A stretch of DNA of 25,004 nucleotides from an uncultured Dorea sp. (GCF_934294775.1 NZ_CAKRAH010000041.1:1-25004); one strand, 5' to 3'; positions 15,191 through 23,535 are shown, numbered from the stretch's first letter. Notes: generated by a model from the letters alone, not told the origin. Program-made: numbers and translations.

Positions 15191-15847
15191 ATGGTAAAAG
15201 GTGTTATATTTGATATGGACGGAACGATGTTCGATACAGAACGTCTTTCTACAAAAGGATGGATGTATGCAGGAGAGAAGCTTGGCGTAGAACTTCCAAG
15301 ATCACTGGTTGATGCATTCCGTGGAACCAATCCGACAGCAATCCGTAATAAATTCACAGAATATTTTGGTGACAGACTGGATTATGATAAGACCAGGGCG
15401 GTAAAGCATGAATATTTTGAAATGGCAACCAAAGACGGAATTCCATTGGAAGAGGGACTGGTTGAATTGCTGGAATATCTGAATGCAAATGGAATACCGG
15501 CAGCAGTGGCAACTTCTACAGAACAGAAGCGTGCAGAGATGATCATTAAAAAAGCCGGAGTATATGAGATGTTTACCGGATATACATATGGTGATCTGAT
15601 CGAACGCAGCAAACCGGCACCGGATATTTTCCTGAAAGCGGCAGAACTTATCGGACAGAAGCCGGAAGACTGTCTTGTATTAGAGGATAGTGCGCCTGGA
15701 CTGGAAGCTGGTAAAGCAGCCGGTGGATATACAATCTATATTCCGGATGAGGCAATTGTGCTGGACGAGGCAAAAGAAGGAATCTCAGCAGAACTTCCGA
15801 CACTTAACGAAGTCATTGACTGGATTGAAAAAGAGAATCATAAATAA
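15191..15847 (+). CDS. HAD-family phosphatase (beta-phosphoglucomutase-like)
   Basis: A 218-residue haloacid dehalogenase superfamily hydrolase of the subfamily with a helical cap between motifs I and II. Motif I is FDMDGTMFD with nucleophile Asp8 and general acid Asp10, motif II is VATSTEQKRAEM, motif III RSKPAPDIF and motif IV VLEDSAPGLEAG. All catalytic elements are present. The substrate cannot be read from sequence; a sugar or nucleotide phosphate is usual. It begins 2 nt after the fabT stop, so it is co-transcribed and is probably the last gene of the fatty-acid operon. Confidence 0.88.
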   Translation: MVKGVIFDMDGTMFDTERLSTKGWMYAGEKLGVELPRSLVDAFRGTNPTAIRNKFTEYFGDRLDYDKTRAVKHEYFEMATKDGIPLEEGLVELLEYLNANGIPAAVATSTEQKRAEMIIKKAGVYEMFTGYTYGDLIERSKPAPDIFLKAAELIGQKPEDCLVLEDSAPGLEAGKAAGGYTIYIPDEAIVLDEAKEGISAELPTLNEVIDWIEKENHK

Positions 15848-15848
15848 G

Positions 15849-15903
15849 AGAAATAACTGAGATAACTGTCGTGCAGAAGTTGATTATGCGGACAGTTATT
15901 TCT
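15849..15903 (+). terminator. Hairpin at the end of the fatty-acid operon
   Basis: AGAAATAACTG (15849-15859) pairs perfectly with CAGTTATTTCT (15893-15903), starting 2 nt after the HAD stop codon. The loop is 33 nt and there is no clean T-run, so termination is probable but not certain. Confidence 0.45.
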
Positions 15904-15978
15904 GTATATTGGTGCAGTAGAAGTGTGTTGTGCATAGCATGATGTGCAACTGTAGAGTGGAGACAGGAGGAAAAACTG

Positions 15979-16704
15979 ATGTATGAAAGTGAAGTAGAAA
16001 AATTACAGAGTATCATTGATGACAGTGAAAGAATTGTATTTTTCGGAGGAGCGGGTGTATCGACGGAGAGTAATATTCCGGATTTCAGAAGTGCGGACGG
16101 CTTGTATCAACAGAAGTATAAATACTCACCGGAGCAGATTGTAAGTCATAGTTTCTTCATGCATAATCCGGAAGGATTTTATGAATTCTATAAAGAAAAG
16201 ATGATGTTCCTGGATGCAAAGCCAAATGCGGCACATCTGAAACTTGCAGAGCTGGAAGAAGCAGGAAAATTAACGGCTGTGATCACGCAGAATATTGATG
16301 GACTGCATCAGGCGGCAGGTAGTAAGAATGTATTGGAACTTCACGGAAGTATTCATCGTAATTATTGCATGAAATGCCACAAATTCTATGATGCGGCATA
16401 TGTAAAGCATGCAGATGGAATCCCAAGATGTACCTGTGGCGGAATGATCAAACCGGATGTTGTTCTCTATGAAGAAGGACTGGATTCTGACGTGATCAGT
16501 AAGAGTATTAAAGCAATCAGTGAAGCGGATACGTTGATCATTGGTGGCACTTCGCTGATCGTATATCCGGCAGCGGGATTCATCGATTATTTCCGCGGAA
16601 AGCATCTGGTGGTTATTAATAAAAGTGCGACAGCCAGAGAGGTTGGAGCGGAACTTACGATAGGGGCACCGATTGGGGAGATTTTGGGAAAAATTGCTGT
16701 TTAA
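15979..16704 (+). CDS. cobB: Sir2-family NAD-dependent protein deacylase
   Basis: A 241-residue sirtuin. The NAD-binding motifs GAGVSTESNIPDFRS (25-38) and TQNIDGLHQAAGS (103-115) are intact, the catalytic His122 lies in LELHGSIH, and the zinc ribbon is Cys130, Cys133, Cys151 and Cys153 (the second pair spaced C-x-C). KPDVVLYEE follows, and the late IIGGTSLIVYPA and VVINKSAT blocks are typical. It removes acyl groups from protein lysines, using NAD. An AGGAGG site precedes the ATG. The 131-nt gap before it contains a hairpin, so it is probably its own unit. Its nearness to fatty-acid genes may be chance. Confidence 0.93.
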   Translation: MYESEVEKLQSIIDDSERIVFFGGAGVSTESNIPDFRSADGLYQQKYKYSPEQIVSHSFFMHNPEGFYEFYKEKMMFLDAKPNAAHLKLAELEEAGKLTAVITQNIDGLHQAAGSKNVLELHGSIHRNYCMKCHKFYDAAYVKHADGIPRCTCGGMIKPDVVLYEEGLDSDVISKSIKAISEADTLIIGGTSLIVYPAAGFIDYFRGKHLVVINKSATAREVGAELTIGAPIGEILGKIAV

Positions 16705-16730
16705 TACACTTGTTTATTGTGGCCTTTCAT

Positions 16731-16809
16731 GTCGTGACTGGCGTGCGGTAGTGTATGAAATAGTTGGAGGGCGTAACCGTGTGTTTACCCGGGAGTATCA
16801 TAAAAAGAG
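16731..16809. repeat. Palindromic repeat, copy 2 (left half only)
   Basis: Bases 16753-16809 repeat 1-58 in the same orientation with few differences, including TTGGAGGGCGTAAC and GGGAGTATCATAAAAAGA. GTCGTGACTGGC (16731-16742) upstream is the inverse of 117-128 beside copy 1. The right arm present in copy 1 is missing and is replaced at about 16807 by the terminator hairpin of the minus-strand gene. Confidence 0.65.
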
Positions 16810-16855
16810 CCACCAGGGACATTAAAAAAGCCAGAAATTCACGTCCCCGTGGCTC
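16802..16855 (-). terminator. Intrinsic terminator for the minus-strand unit
   Basis: Read on the minus strand, GAGCCAC and GTCCC-type arms (16843-16855 with 16807-16820) form a GC-rich stem followed at once by TTTTT (16802-16806). The T-run lies inside the stretch shared with the palindromic repeat. Confidence 0.8.
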
Positions 16856-16862
16856 CGTATGT

Positions 16863-17144
16863 CTAATTTGCATGAAAATATCCCAAATTAACAGAGACAC
16901 TAAATAAAATCAAAAATAAATTTCGTCCAATCATAAAAAGATAAATGACACTGGCTATTATGGCAATTCCCATTACATTCGAATTATCTGTGCAAAAAAT
17001 ACTATGAATACTATTTATAATATTAGCAGATAAAAACAATGTAAACAGGATCAGAAAAGGAAGCGCATAAATGTTAAAAAACATCATTAACAAATAAATA
17101 CATATTGCTACAGGAAAGGTAAAATAAATATATTTTTTTCGCAT
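16863..17144 (-). CDS. Small membrane protein of unknown function
   Basis: A 93-residue, very hydrophobic protein. From the start at 17144 it begins MRKKYIYFTFP and has three or four transmembrane stretches (about residues 7-24, 27-45, 58-75 and 76-90) and few charged residues. The start at 17144 is chosen because GGAGG lies 5 nt upstream; an in-frame ATG at 17156 contains that very ribosome site just inside the frame. No family was recognised. It is the last gene before a good terminator and follows the acetyltransferase gene by 33 nt. Confidence 0.6.
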   Translation of the reverse strand: MRKKYIYFTFPVAICIYLLMMFFNIYALPFLILFTLFLSANIINSIHSIFCTDNSNVMGIAIIASVIYLFMIGRNLFLILFSVSVNLGYFHAN

Positions 17145-17177
17145 ATATACCTCCATATCACAAGCTCAAGTTGAAAA

Positions 17178-17675
17178 TCATCCAATACATTTCTGATACA
17201 CAAGCCGCACTTCTCCATTTGCAAGTGTGGTATGTCCACAACAAGAGAATCCTAATTTTTTCAGTAAATGCTGCATCGGAATATTATCGTCATGTGTATC
17301 GATCTTTATGTTCGAAAACTGTCCGTATGCCCAGTTAAGGCAGAATGTCGCCACACCTTTGGTGTCCGGCGCCGTAGCAACTCTGTGGACAACGGCATAT
17401 GTATCGTCATTTAACCATGCACCGTCAATTTCTTTATAATCCGGATCGTCCTCCTGATGAAAATAAAATACGCCGCCAATTTTATCCTGTTCATTTTCCT
17501 GTATAATACAGACATAACAGCATCCGGTATCAATATCCTGCGTAGTGAGTTCAACCGGTGGATAACTATCTCTCCATTGATCTGGATTACCATGTTCTTT
17601 CATGTATGTTCGGGCGTAACTGTAGATGGCAAGGATGTCTGGAAGATCCTTTGAGGTTGCTTTTCTAATAAACAT
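17178..17675 (-). CDS. GNAT-family N-acetyltransferase
   Basis: A 165-residue GCN5-related acetyltransferase, a standard length. It opens MFIRKATSKDLPDILAIYSYAR, a typical GNAT start (first strand and helix). The middle block AVVHRVATAPDTKGVATFCLNWA is the acetyl-CoA binding region, although the usual Q/R-x-x-G-x-G/A loop is only partly kept (PDTKGVA). IKIDTHDDNIPMQHLLKKLGFSCCGHT is the classic C-terminal block. The acceptor is not predictable. A strong AAGGAG site precedes the ATG. It lies 45 nt downstream of hydF on the same strand, so read-through from the hyd unit is possible. Confidence 0.88.
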   Translation of the reverse strand: MFIRKATSKDLPDILAIYSYARTYMKEHGNPDQWRDSYPPVELTTQDIDTGCCYVCIIQENEQDKIGGVFYFHQEDDPDYKEIDGAWLNDDTYAVVHRVATAPDTKGVATFCLNWAYGQFSNIKIDTHDDNIPMQHLLKKLGFSCCGHTTLANGEVRLVYQKCIG

Positions 17676-17720
17676 ATGAAATCTCCTTTTTAATTCATCA
17701 TGCGTTTTCGGGAACCCTGC

Positions 17721-18947
17721 TTATAACTGTGGGAATATTTCAATACTCCGTTCCAGAATGCCCTTCATATAAGCAATCGCAGTTCCATAGTTGGTAATAG
17801 GAATCTTTGCATCACCGGCACATTTCAGCCGGTATTTCATTTCGCGTTCATTCAGCATACAGCCGCCACAGTGGATGATCATTTTATATTTATCCAGATT
17901 TAAAGGAAATTCCGTTCCACTGGTAAATTCAAATTGAACATCTTTACCGGTATATTCCCGTACCCAGCGTGGCAGTTTCACAGTGCCGATATCATCACAC
18001 TGCCGGTGGTGCGTACATCCTTCACTGATCAGAAGTGTATCACCATCATTTAACGTATCCAGTGCTCTTGCACCATGTACAACCGTTTCTAGATTTCCTT
18101 TATATCTTGCAAATAAAATGGAAAAAGATGTTAGCGGGATATCTCCCGGAGTATCTTTTGCCACTTCTTTAAAAGCCTGACTGTCTGTAATTACAAGTGC
18201 CGGTTTCTTTCCAAGTGATTCCAGTGTACTACGAAGTTCTGTCTCTTTTACAACAATCGCAGTAGTATCCGCATCCAGAAGATCACGGATTGTCTGCTGC
18301 TGTGGAAGAATCAATCTGCCTTTCGGTGCCGCAGAATCAATTGGTACAACAAGCACAACAAAATCCCCGGGATTTACAAGATCCCGGACAATGAACCGGG
18401 AAGAATCTCCGGAAGGAACAAGCCTTGCCAGTTGTTCCTTTAATTCGTAAATGTGATGTTTTTCCGTTGTATTTATCCATAAAATATTTTTCTGTGCTAT
18501 CTGGTATTTGTCCTGTGCGGACAGAATCATCTCTGTCTGAACAGATTCAGGAACCATATCAGATTTATTAAATATCAGCAGAAGCGGAATGTTCTTATCC
18601 TGAATCCGGTTAAGAATCGCCTCATCCTGTGTGGTAAATCCAGTGGTTCCGTCGATAACAAGAACTGCAATATCCGTTTTATTCAGAACCTGATACGCTT
18701 TTTGAATCCGCAGCTTTCCAAGTTCTCCTTCGTCATCAAACCCCGGAGTGTCGATCATAACAACCGGTCCCAGTGGAAGAAGTTCCATTGCTTTCAGAAC
18801 CGGATCGGTCGTAGTTCCCTGAACATCTGACACAATTGCAAGATTTTGTCCCGTGAGAGCATTGATCAAACTGGATTTTCCGGCATTTCTTCTGCCAAAA
18901 ATTCCTATATGTGTACGTTCAGAGGAAGGTGTGCTGTTTAAACTCAT
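17721..18947 (-). CDS. hydF: [FeFe]-hydrogenase maturation GTPase HydF
   Basis: HydF is the scaffold on which the 2Fe subcluster of [FeFe]-hydrogenase is assembled and from which it is handed over. The 408-residue protein has a TrmE-like GTPase domain: G1 GRRNAGKS (18-25), G3 DTPG (66-69) and G4 NKSD (127-130). The C-terminal cluster site follows the known C-x-H...HC-x2-C pattern: Cys311 and His313 in GCTHH, then His359, Cys360 and Cys363 in HCGGC. All key residues are present and the length is normal. It follows hydE by 51 nt and has a GAGG ribosome site. Its presence implies that the cell makes a [FeFe]-hydrogenase encoded elsewhere. Confidence 0.95.
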   Translation of the reverse strand: MSLNSTPSSERTHIGIFGRRNAGKSSLINALTGQNLAIVSDVQGTTTDPVLKAMELLPLGPVVMIDTPGFDDEGELGKLRIQKAYQVLNKTDIAVLVIDGTTGFTTQDEAILNRIQDKNIPLLLIFNKSDMVPESVQTEMILSAQDKYQIAQKNILWINTTEKHHIYELKEQLARLVPSGDSSRFIVRDLVNPGDFVVLVVPIDSAAPKGRLILPQQQTIRDLLDADTTAIVVKETELRSTLESLGKKPALVITDSQAFKEVAKDTPGDIPLTSFSILFARYKGNLETVVHGARALDTLNDGDTLLISEGCTHHRQCDDIGTVKLPRWVREYTGKDVQFEFTSGTEFPLNLDKYKMIIHCGGCMLNEREMKYRLKCAGDAKIPITNYGTAIAYMKGILERSIEIFPQL

Positions 18948-18998
18948 ATTAAAATACCTCGCTTTCTGTTAAGAGGACAACTCATTGATCCGTAAATG

Positions 18999-20066
18999 TT
19001 ATGGTTCATTGTTCAAAGAATCACCTCTGTTCGTTACCACCTGGTATCCGACGGATTTCATGCGCATTTCCAGACAATGTCTGCACTGGGCGGATTCGTC
19101 ACCGGTACAGATTTTATTATCATATAACAGATAATCTTTACGGACTTCTGTCGGTGACAGGTTTGGCATGACAACATTCGCCCCCGCTTTTATCCCAAGC
19201 TCACGTCCTTTTGGATGAATGGTTCCAAGTGCGGTTGTAGCCGGAAGCAATACTTTTGGTATCATGAGACGGATAAGACCAAGCATGAATAAAGTAAGCT
19301 CCAACGTGCCCGCCGCTTCATCCGCAAATGGTGTATCATGATGCGGAATAAATGGACCGATTCCGATCATATGTGGATTCAATTCTTTCATAAACAGCAT
19401 GTCTTCTGCCAGATGTTCCGTAGTCTGATACGGAGAACCAACCATAAAGCCACATCCTACCTGATAGCCGATTTCCTTCAGATCCCGCAGACACTGCTGT
19501 CTGTGTTTGGCACTCAGATTGGATGGATGAAGCTTACGATAATGTTCCTCATTATATGTTTCATGACGCAACAGATAACGGTCAGCACCAGCATCGTAAT
19601 AAGCCTTATAACTTTCTTTTGATTTTTCACCAATAGAGAGTGTAATCGCACAATCCGGATACCGGTCTTTGATCGTCCGAACCAGATGGATGATCCGTTC
19701 ATCTGTATAATATCCATCTTCCCCGCCCTGTAAGACAAAGGTACGAAATCCCAGTTCATATCCTTCCCGGCAGCAATTGAGAATATCTTCTTCCGTCAGA
19801 CGGTAACGATGTACGTTGTTATTACTTTTTCGTATTCCGCAGTAAAGACAGTCATTTTTGCAATAATTGGTAAATTCAATGAGTCCACGGACGTATACAT
19901 CATGGCCGTAATACCTGTGGCATTCTTCACGTGCAAGAGTGAAGAGATACTCGGAAAGCTCCGGTGTCCGTCCATCGATCAGCGTAATCCATTCTTCCTT
20001 TGTCAGTGCCTGTTCTTTATGTAATTTGTCAATTAAATATTTTAAAGGTAAATAAGTTGTATTCAT
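18999..20066 (-). CDS. hydE: [FeFe]-hydrogenase maturation radical SAM protein HydE
   Basis: HydE is a radical S-adenosylmethionine enzyme that acts on the iron-cysteine-CO-CN synthon made by HydG. The 355-residue protein has the radical SAM triad Cys69, Cys73 and Cys76 (C-x3-C-x2-C in YCKNDCLYCG). A second C-terminal set, Cys320, Cys328 and Cys331 (C-x7-C-x2-C), matches the accessory cluster site known in Thermotoga HydE and lost in many others. LQGGEDGYYTDE and VGCGFMVGSPYQT are family blocks. It has its own promoter in the gap behind the Lrp-type gene and precedes hydF. hydG is not in this window. Confidence 0.95.
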   Translation of the reverse strand: MNTTYLPLKYLIDKLHKEQALTKEEWITLIDGRTPELSEYLFTLAREECHRYYGHDVYVRGLIEFTNYCKNDCLYCGIRKSNNNVHRYRLTEEDILNCCREGYELGFRTFVLQGGEDGYYTDERIIHLVRTIKDRYPDCAITLSIGEKSKESYKAYYDAGADRYLLRHETYNEEHYRKLHPSNLSAKHRQQCLRDLKEIGYQVGCGFMVGSPYQTTEHLAEDMLFMKELNPHMIGIGPFIPHHDTPFADEAAGTLELTLFMLGLIRLMIPKVLLPATTALGTIHPKGRELGIKAGANVVMPNLSPTEVRKDYLLYDNKICTGDESAQCRHCLEMRMKSVGYQVVTNRGDSLNNEP

Positions 20067-20163
20067 ATAAGAAATCCTATCTTATTATTCGTTACAATCC
20101 CATAAAAATTCGAGTTCAGAAACTTTTATTCTGTGAATGGTAACTTTTTATATTTTTCTTTTC

Positions 20164-20192
20164 ATTATAAAATTGCAGGATGTTTTTTGCAA
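20164..20192 (-). promoter_or_regulatory. Promoter for hydE-hydF
   Basis: On the minus strand a -35 TTGCAA (20187-20192) and a perfect -10 TATAAT (20164-20169) are 17 bp apart, about 97 bp before the hydE ATG. The hyd genes can therefore be transcribed independently of the upstream regulator gene. Confidence 0.65.
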
Positions 20193-20221
20193 TGCCAGAG
20201 TGTGTCTGAAAAATGCTTTTA

Positions 20222-20686
20222 TTAAGTATGTGCCTCGTTCTCTTCTTCCAACGCTTCGACATTAAGCCCCCGTGGTTCAACCGGAGTAGAAAATACAATC
20301 TGTGTCTGCGTTTTTCCAAAATGCTGAAGCTGACCGATGAATCCATCAAGCTCAATTGTACTTGGGAATGCTACTTTCATAAGCATAGAATAGTTTCCCG
20401 TCACACAATTACACTCGATCACATTTGGAATACTTTCAATAAAAGGATAGAATTCCGGTTTCTGTACGGGTTCTAATTCCATATTGATAAATGCTGTGAT
20501 GTGGAATCCAAGCTTTAGTGGATCGATTCTGACTCCGTACCCTTTTATAACGCCTTCTCTTTCCATCTTTTCGATTCTGGCCGAAACTGCAGGTGTTGAT
20601 AAATATACTTCCTTTGCCAGATCTTTCAAAGACATCCTTGCATTTTTCTGCAGTAAATAAATCAAATGCTCATCTATGTGGTCCAT
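20222..20686 (-). CDS. Lrp/AsnC-family transcriptional regulator
   Basis: A 154-residue protein with an N-terminal AsnC-type helix-turn-helix (MDHIDEHLIYLLQKNARMSLKDLAKEVYLSTPAVSARIEKMEREGVI, about 1-47) and a C-terminal RAM ligand-binding domain (about 65-140, with MELEPVQKPEF and NVIECNCVTGNYSMLMKVAF). Such proteins sense amino acids or their products. It is divergent from aspA across a 340-bp gap and upstream of hydE on the same strand, so aspA is a natural target, with aspartate-related metabolites as a possible signal. This is inferred from position only. An AAAGGA site precedes the ATG. Confidence 0.92.
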   Translation of the reverse strand: MDHIDEHLIYLLQKNARMSLKDLAKEVYLSTPAVSARIEKMEREGVIKGYGVRIDPLKLGFHITAFINMELEPVQKPEFYPFIESIPNVIECNCVTGNYSMLMKVAFPSTIELDGFIGQLQHFGKTQTQIVFSTPVEPRGLNVEALEEENEAHT

Positions 20687-21026
20687 ATGTCTACATCCTT
20701 TCTTAGATTTTTACTTATTGCTTGATTTTCTGAATTTTCTATAATTCTATTCTTACACTCTTTACTTAATAAGTACACGTTTGTATTGATAAAAGTACAA
20801 TCTTTTCAGAGGTTAGACTTAAGAAAATAAAGTCAGATACTTCATCTCTTAAAAATGAAAAGTAATATCTGTGAAAATTGAAATTATTTTCACACTCTTT
20901 TTTTATCTATTTACAAATACGACTTACAGGTGTAACCTATGCAACATAATTCAGACAGAGCTCTTACAAATACCAAACAAAGATCTCTGATAATATCATT
21001 TTAACGACAAGCAGGAGGATGTAATC
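20687..21026. other. Divergent intergenic region between the Lrp-type gene and aspA
   Basis: An AT-rich 340-bp control region. GTGAAAAT (20871-20878) is the perfect inverse of ATTTTCAC (20886-20893) and is followed by T7 (20898-20904), which resembles an attenuator or early terminator in the aspA leader, or a regulator site. AGGAGG for aspA lies at 21013-21018. No fully convincing -35/-10 pair was found for either gene. Confidence 0.5.
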
Positions 21027-22490
21027 ATGATGAGAACAAGAACAGAAGCAGATTCAATTGGTGTAATGGAAGTCCCGGCAGAAGCCTACTATGGAGTTCA
21101 GGCATTAAGGGCAAAAGAGAACTTTCCAATCACACACCAGCAATTACATCCTGAATTTATAAAAAGTATGGCAAAACTCAAAAAGGCCGCAGCCATCACG
21201 AACCGCGATGCAGGACTTCTTCCACTGAATATTGCTTCAGCAATTATGAAAGCCTGTGACGAGCTGATTGCAGGGAAATATACAGATTCATTTATTGTAG
21301 ATGCCATACAGGGCGGCGCCGGAACATCCGCAAATATGAATGCAAATGAAGTGATTGCCAACCGTGCGATTGAAATTCTTGGCGGAACAAAAGGTGATTA
21401 TTCTATCGTTCACCCGAATGATCATGTTAATATGGCTCAGTCCACCAACGATATCATTCCAAGTGCCGGAAAACTTACAGCAATTACTTTACTTACCGGT
21501 GCTATCAAAGAACTGGAACGTCTTTATGAAGCACTTATGGATAAAGCAGAAGAATTTGATCCGGTTTTAAAGATGGGACGTACTCAGTTACAGGATGCCG
21601 TTCCAATGCGTCTCGGCCAGTCCTTCCACGCATATGCCTCTGTCCTTCACAGAGACATTTTAAGATTGGAAGATGCCATACATACGCTGGAAATGCTGAA
21701 TATGGGAGGAACCGCTATCGGCTCTTCCATCAATGTAAGTCCGTTATATCTTAAAAACATCTGTAAAAATCTGAACAAAATCACAAAAGGGAACTTCTAT
21801 CTGGCAGATGATCTGTTTGATGCCACACAGAATCTGGATGGGTTTGTATCGGTGTCTGGTGTCTTAAAAACCTGCGCTGTGAATCTTTCGAAAATGTGTA
21901 ACGATCTCCGGCTTTTAAGCAGTGGTCCAAAGACTGGTATCGGCGAGATTAATCTTCCGGCAAGACAGAACGGTTCCTCTATTATGCCCGGTAAGATTAA
22001 TCCTGTCATTCCGGAAGTTGTATCCCAGGTCGCTTTTAACATTATCGGACATGATTATACAATTACGATGGCTGCAGAGGCCGGACAGTTAGAACTCAAT
22101 GCTTTTGAACCGGTAATCTTTTATACATTATTTGAATCTATTGAAACTTTAGGTCATGCTGCTCAGACGCTGACGGATAACTGTATTCTTGGAATTACAG
22201 CAAATAAAAAACACTGCAAAGATCTGGTAAACGTAAGTGCCGGTATCGCAACAGCTCTTTGTCCGTCAATTGGATATACTGCTTCAGCTGCACTGGCTAA
22301 AAAATCTTTGAAGATGAATGTACCGGTTCGTGAACTGGCTATTAAGGAAGGGTATGTGACGGAAGAAGAGGCTGACAGGTTATTGGATCCTTATACCATG
22401 ACAGGGAAGGCTTTTGAACGAACTTATTATGAACATTCAGCATTTACCAATGATAATTTGAGACCTGTATATCAGAAATGTACGGTATAA
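21027..22490 (+). CDS. aspA: Aspartate ammonia-lyase
   Basis: AspA converts L-aspartate to fumarate and ammonia. The 487-residue protein belongs to the fumarase/aspartase superfamily. Its opening RTEADSIGVMEVPAEAYYGVQALRAKENF favours aspartase over fumarase, and the catalytic signature GSSIMPGKINPV places the base at Ser318, as in E. coli AspA. STND (139-142) and GGTAIGSS (228-234) are the other superfamily blocks. AGGAGG stands 8 nt before ATG 21027; a second ATG follows directly at 21030. aspA next to hyd maturation genes recurs in clostridial genomes, where ammonia supply for the hydrogenase bridge ligand has been considered as a reason; fermentative aspartate use is the simpler one. Confidence 0.93.
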   Translation: MMRTRTEADSIGVMEVPAEAYYGVQALRAKENFPITHQQLHPEFIKSMAKLKKAAAITNRDAGLLPLNIASAIMKACDELIAGKYTDSFIVDAIQGGAGTSANMNANEVIANRAIEILGGTKGDYSIVHPNDHVNMAQSTNDIIPSAGKLTAITLLTGAIKELERLYEALMDKAEEFDPVLKMGRTQLQDAVPMRLGQSFHAYASVLHRDILRLEDAIHTLEMLNMGGTAIGSSINVSPLYLKNICKNLNKITKGNFYLADDLFDATQNLDGFVSVSGVLKTCAVNLSKMCNDLRLLSSGPKTGIGEINLPARQNGSSIMPGKINPVIPEVVSQVAFNIIGHDYTITMAAEAGQLELNAFEPVIFYTLFESIETLGHAAQTLTDNCILGITANKKHCKDLVNVSAGIATALCPSIGYTASAALAKKSLKMNVPVRELAIKEGYVTEEEADRLLDPYTMTGKAFERTYYEHSAFTNDNLRPVYQKCTV

Positions 22491-22499
22491 ATAAAGAGA

Positions 22500-22574
22500 A
22501 CCTGCCACGGGTAACTCCTTCCAAACGCATGGCGATCTACAGGACCTGCCACTGGCATCTACTTACGAATACAT
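22500..22574. repeat. Imperfect direct repeat after aspA
   Basis: Two 31-bp units starting with ACCTGCCAC at 22500 and 22544 agree at 23 of 31 positions. They sit between the aspA stop and its terminator. No family was recognised. Confidence 0.4.
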
Positions 22575-22587
22575 AGCAATAAAAATT

Positions 22588-22631
22588 GCTCCACAATATC
22601 CTGACAACGGTATTGTGGAGCGGTTTTTGTT
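22588..22631. terminator. Bidirectional intrinsic terminator between aspA and the convergent gene
   Basis: GCTCCACAATA (22588-22598) and TATTGTGGAGC (22611-22621) form an 11-bp stem followed by T5 on the plus strand. On the minus strand the stem is followed by AATTTTTAT, so it can end both aspA and the 22651-23535 gene. Confidence 0.85.
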
Positions 22632-22650
22632 AAGAAAATTTATGGATGAC

Positions 22651-23535
22651 TTAAATTTGCAATGATTTTTTAACCGTTTCCAGAGGAATTTTCAAAATCT
22701 GAGCAATTGTATTCGGATCTTTGATACTTTCGTATGTATTTTGGATCATCTGTGTAGTGACTTTTTCGGTAACCTCTTCCGTGACTTTTTCGGTAACCTC
22801 TGCTGTGACTTTTTTCGTAACTTTTTCTTCCACCTGTTTGAATTCGTCTGCAAACAGTTCCTGCAATGCATCACACAGCATATTATCTTTCACCTCCATT
22901 ATAGATTCCCAGTTAGCTCTGGTAATTACATCCATAGCCGCCTGATGTAATTTTGAATGTTTTTTTGTATCATATACCTTTAACAAGAATTCGATTTCTT
23001 TTTTGTATTTTATATCTTTCCGTAAGCTCTGAAGCCAAAGATTCTCAGCCGGATCTAGTTCTTTGGTAATTAATAATTGGATGGGAAATTCATCGCCTGT
23101 TATGTGATATATGCCGGAACCAATCTTCGTAATTTCAAGTTTCCGGTATTTTTGTAGATGCTGGATCATTTTTCGTGGATAGTGATTACAGATAAAAGTA
23201 ATTGTTAATTCTTGTGGCGATATTTCAAAAACCTTTTCTGTATCAGCCTGATAAAAACAGCAGTATCCATATACTTTATAAAAATCATTGATGATCAGGT
23301 GATCGTCCGGACTTTTATATTCAATAATATTGTATTTGCGAAAAATTTTTCCTATGTTTTTTTCAATGACTTCATGATCTTTCACTTTAATGATTAATTC
23401 ATCAATCTGCATTGGCTTTTGGGATAACAGATGTTCAGATTCAAATATCAGCTTATCCGATTCATTTTCGAACTCAATCTGTATCGTTGCCTGAAATGCG
23501 GGATGCCATTCAATTCTTTTTATAGTTTCTTTCAT
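22651..23535 (-). CDS. PD-(D/E)XK-like protein of the Rpn/transposase-associated type, with C-terminal repeats
   Basis: A 294-residue protein. Residues 40-80 read as a PD-(D/E)XK-type core: Asp45 in QIDELIIKVK, then Glu72 and Lys74 in NIIEYKSP, followed by INDFYKVYGYCCFY. This is the form seen in many Lachnospiraceae proteins loosely related to Rpn nucleases. The C-terminal part (about 235-262) is a run of eight-residue units of the type EKVTEEVT, coded by three near-identical 24-bp DNA repeats, which should form an extended amphipathic helix or coiled coil. It ends with TIAQILKIPLETVKKSL, an HTH-like tail shared in style with Rpn proteins. A GGAG site precedes the ATG. The biochemical role is not established. 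Confidence 0.65.
   Translation of the reverse strand: MKETIKRIEWHPAFQATIQIEFENESDKLIFESEHLLSQKPMQIDELIIKVKDHEVIEKNIGKIFRKYNIIEYKSPDDHLIINDFYKVYGYCCFYQADTEKVFEISPQELTITFICNHYPRKMIQHLQKYRKLEITKIGSGIYHITGDEFPIQLLITKELDPAENLWLQSLRKDIKYKKEIEFLLKVYDTKKHSKLHQAAMDVITRANWESIMEVKDNMLCDALQELFADEFKQVEEKVTKKVTAEVTEKVTEEVTEKVTTQMIQNTYESIKDPNTIAQILKIPLETVKKSLQI
22757..22828. repeat. Three in-frame 24-bp tandem repeats
   Basis: Units start with GTGACTTTTT at 22757, 22781 and 22805. The first two differ only near their ends and the third is diverged. They code (minus strand) for the K/E-V-T repeats of the gene above, so copy number can change by slippage without breaking the frame. Confidence 0.8.

Noticed and set aside
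22757..22828. CRISPR-like direct repeats
   Set aside because: Units are adjacent without spacers and code in frame for repeated residues.
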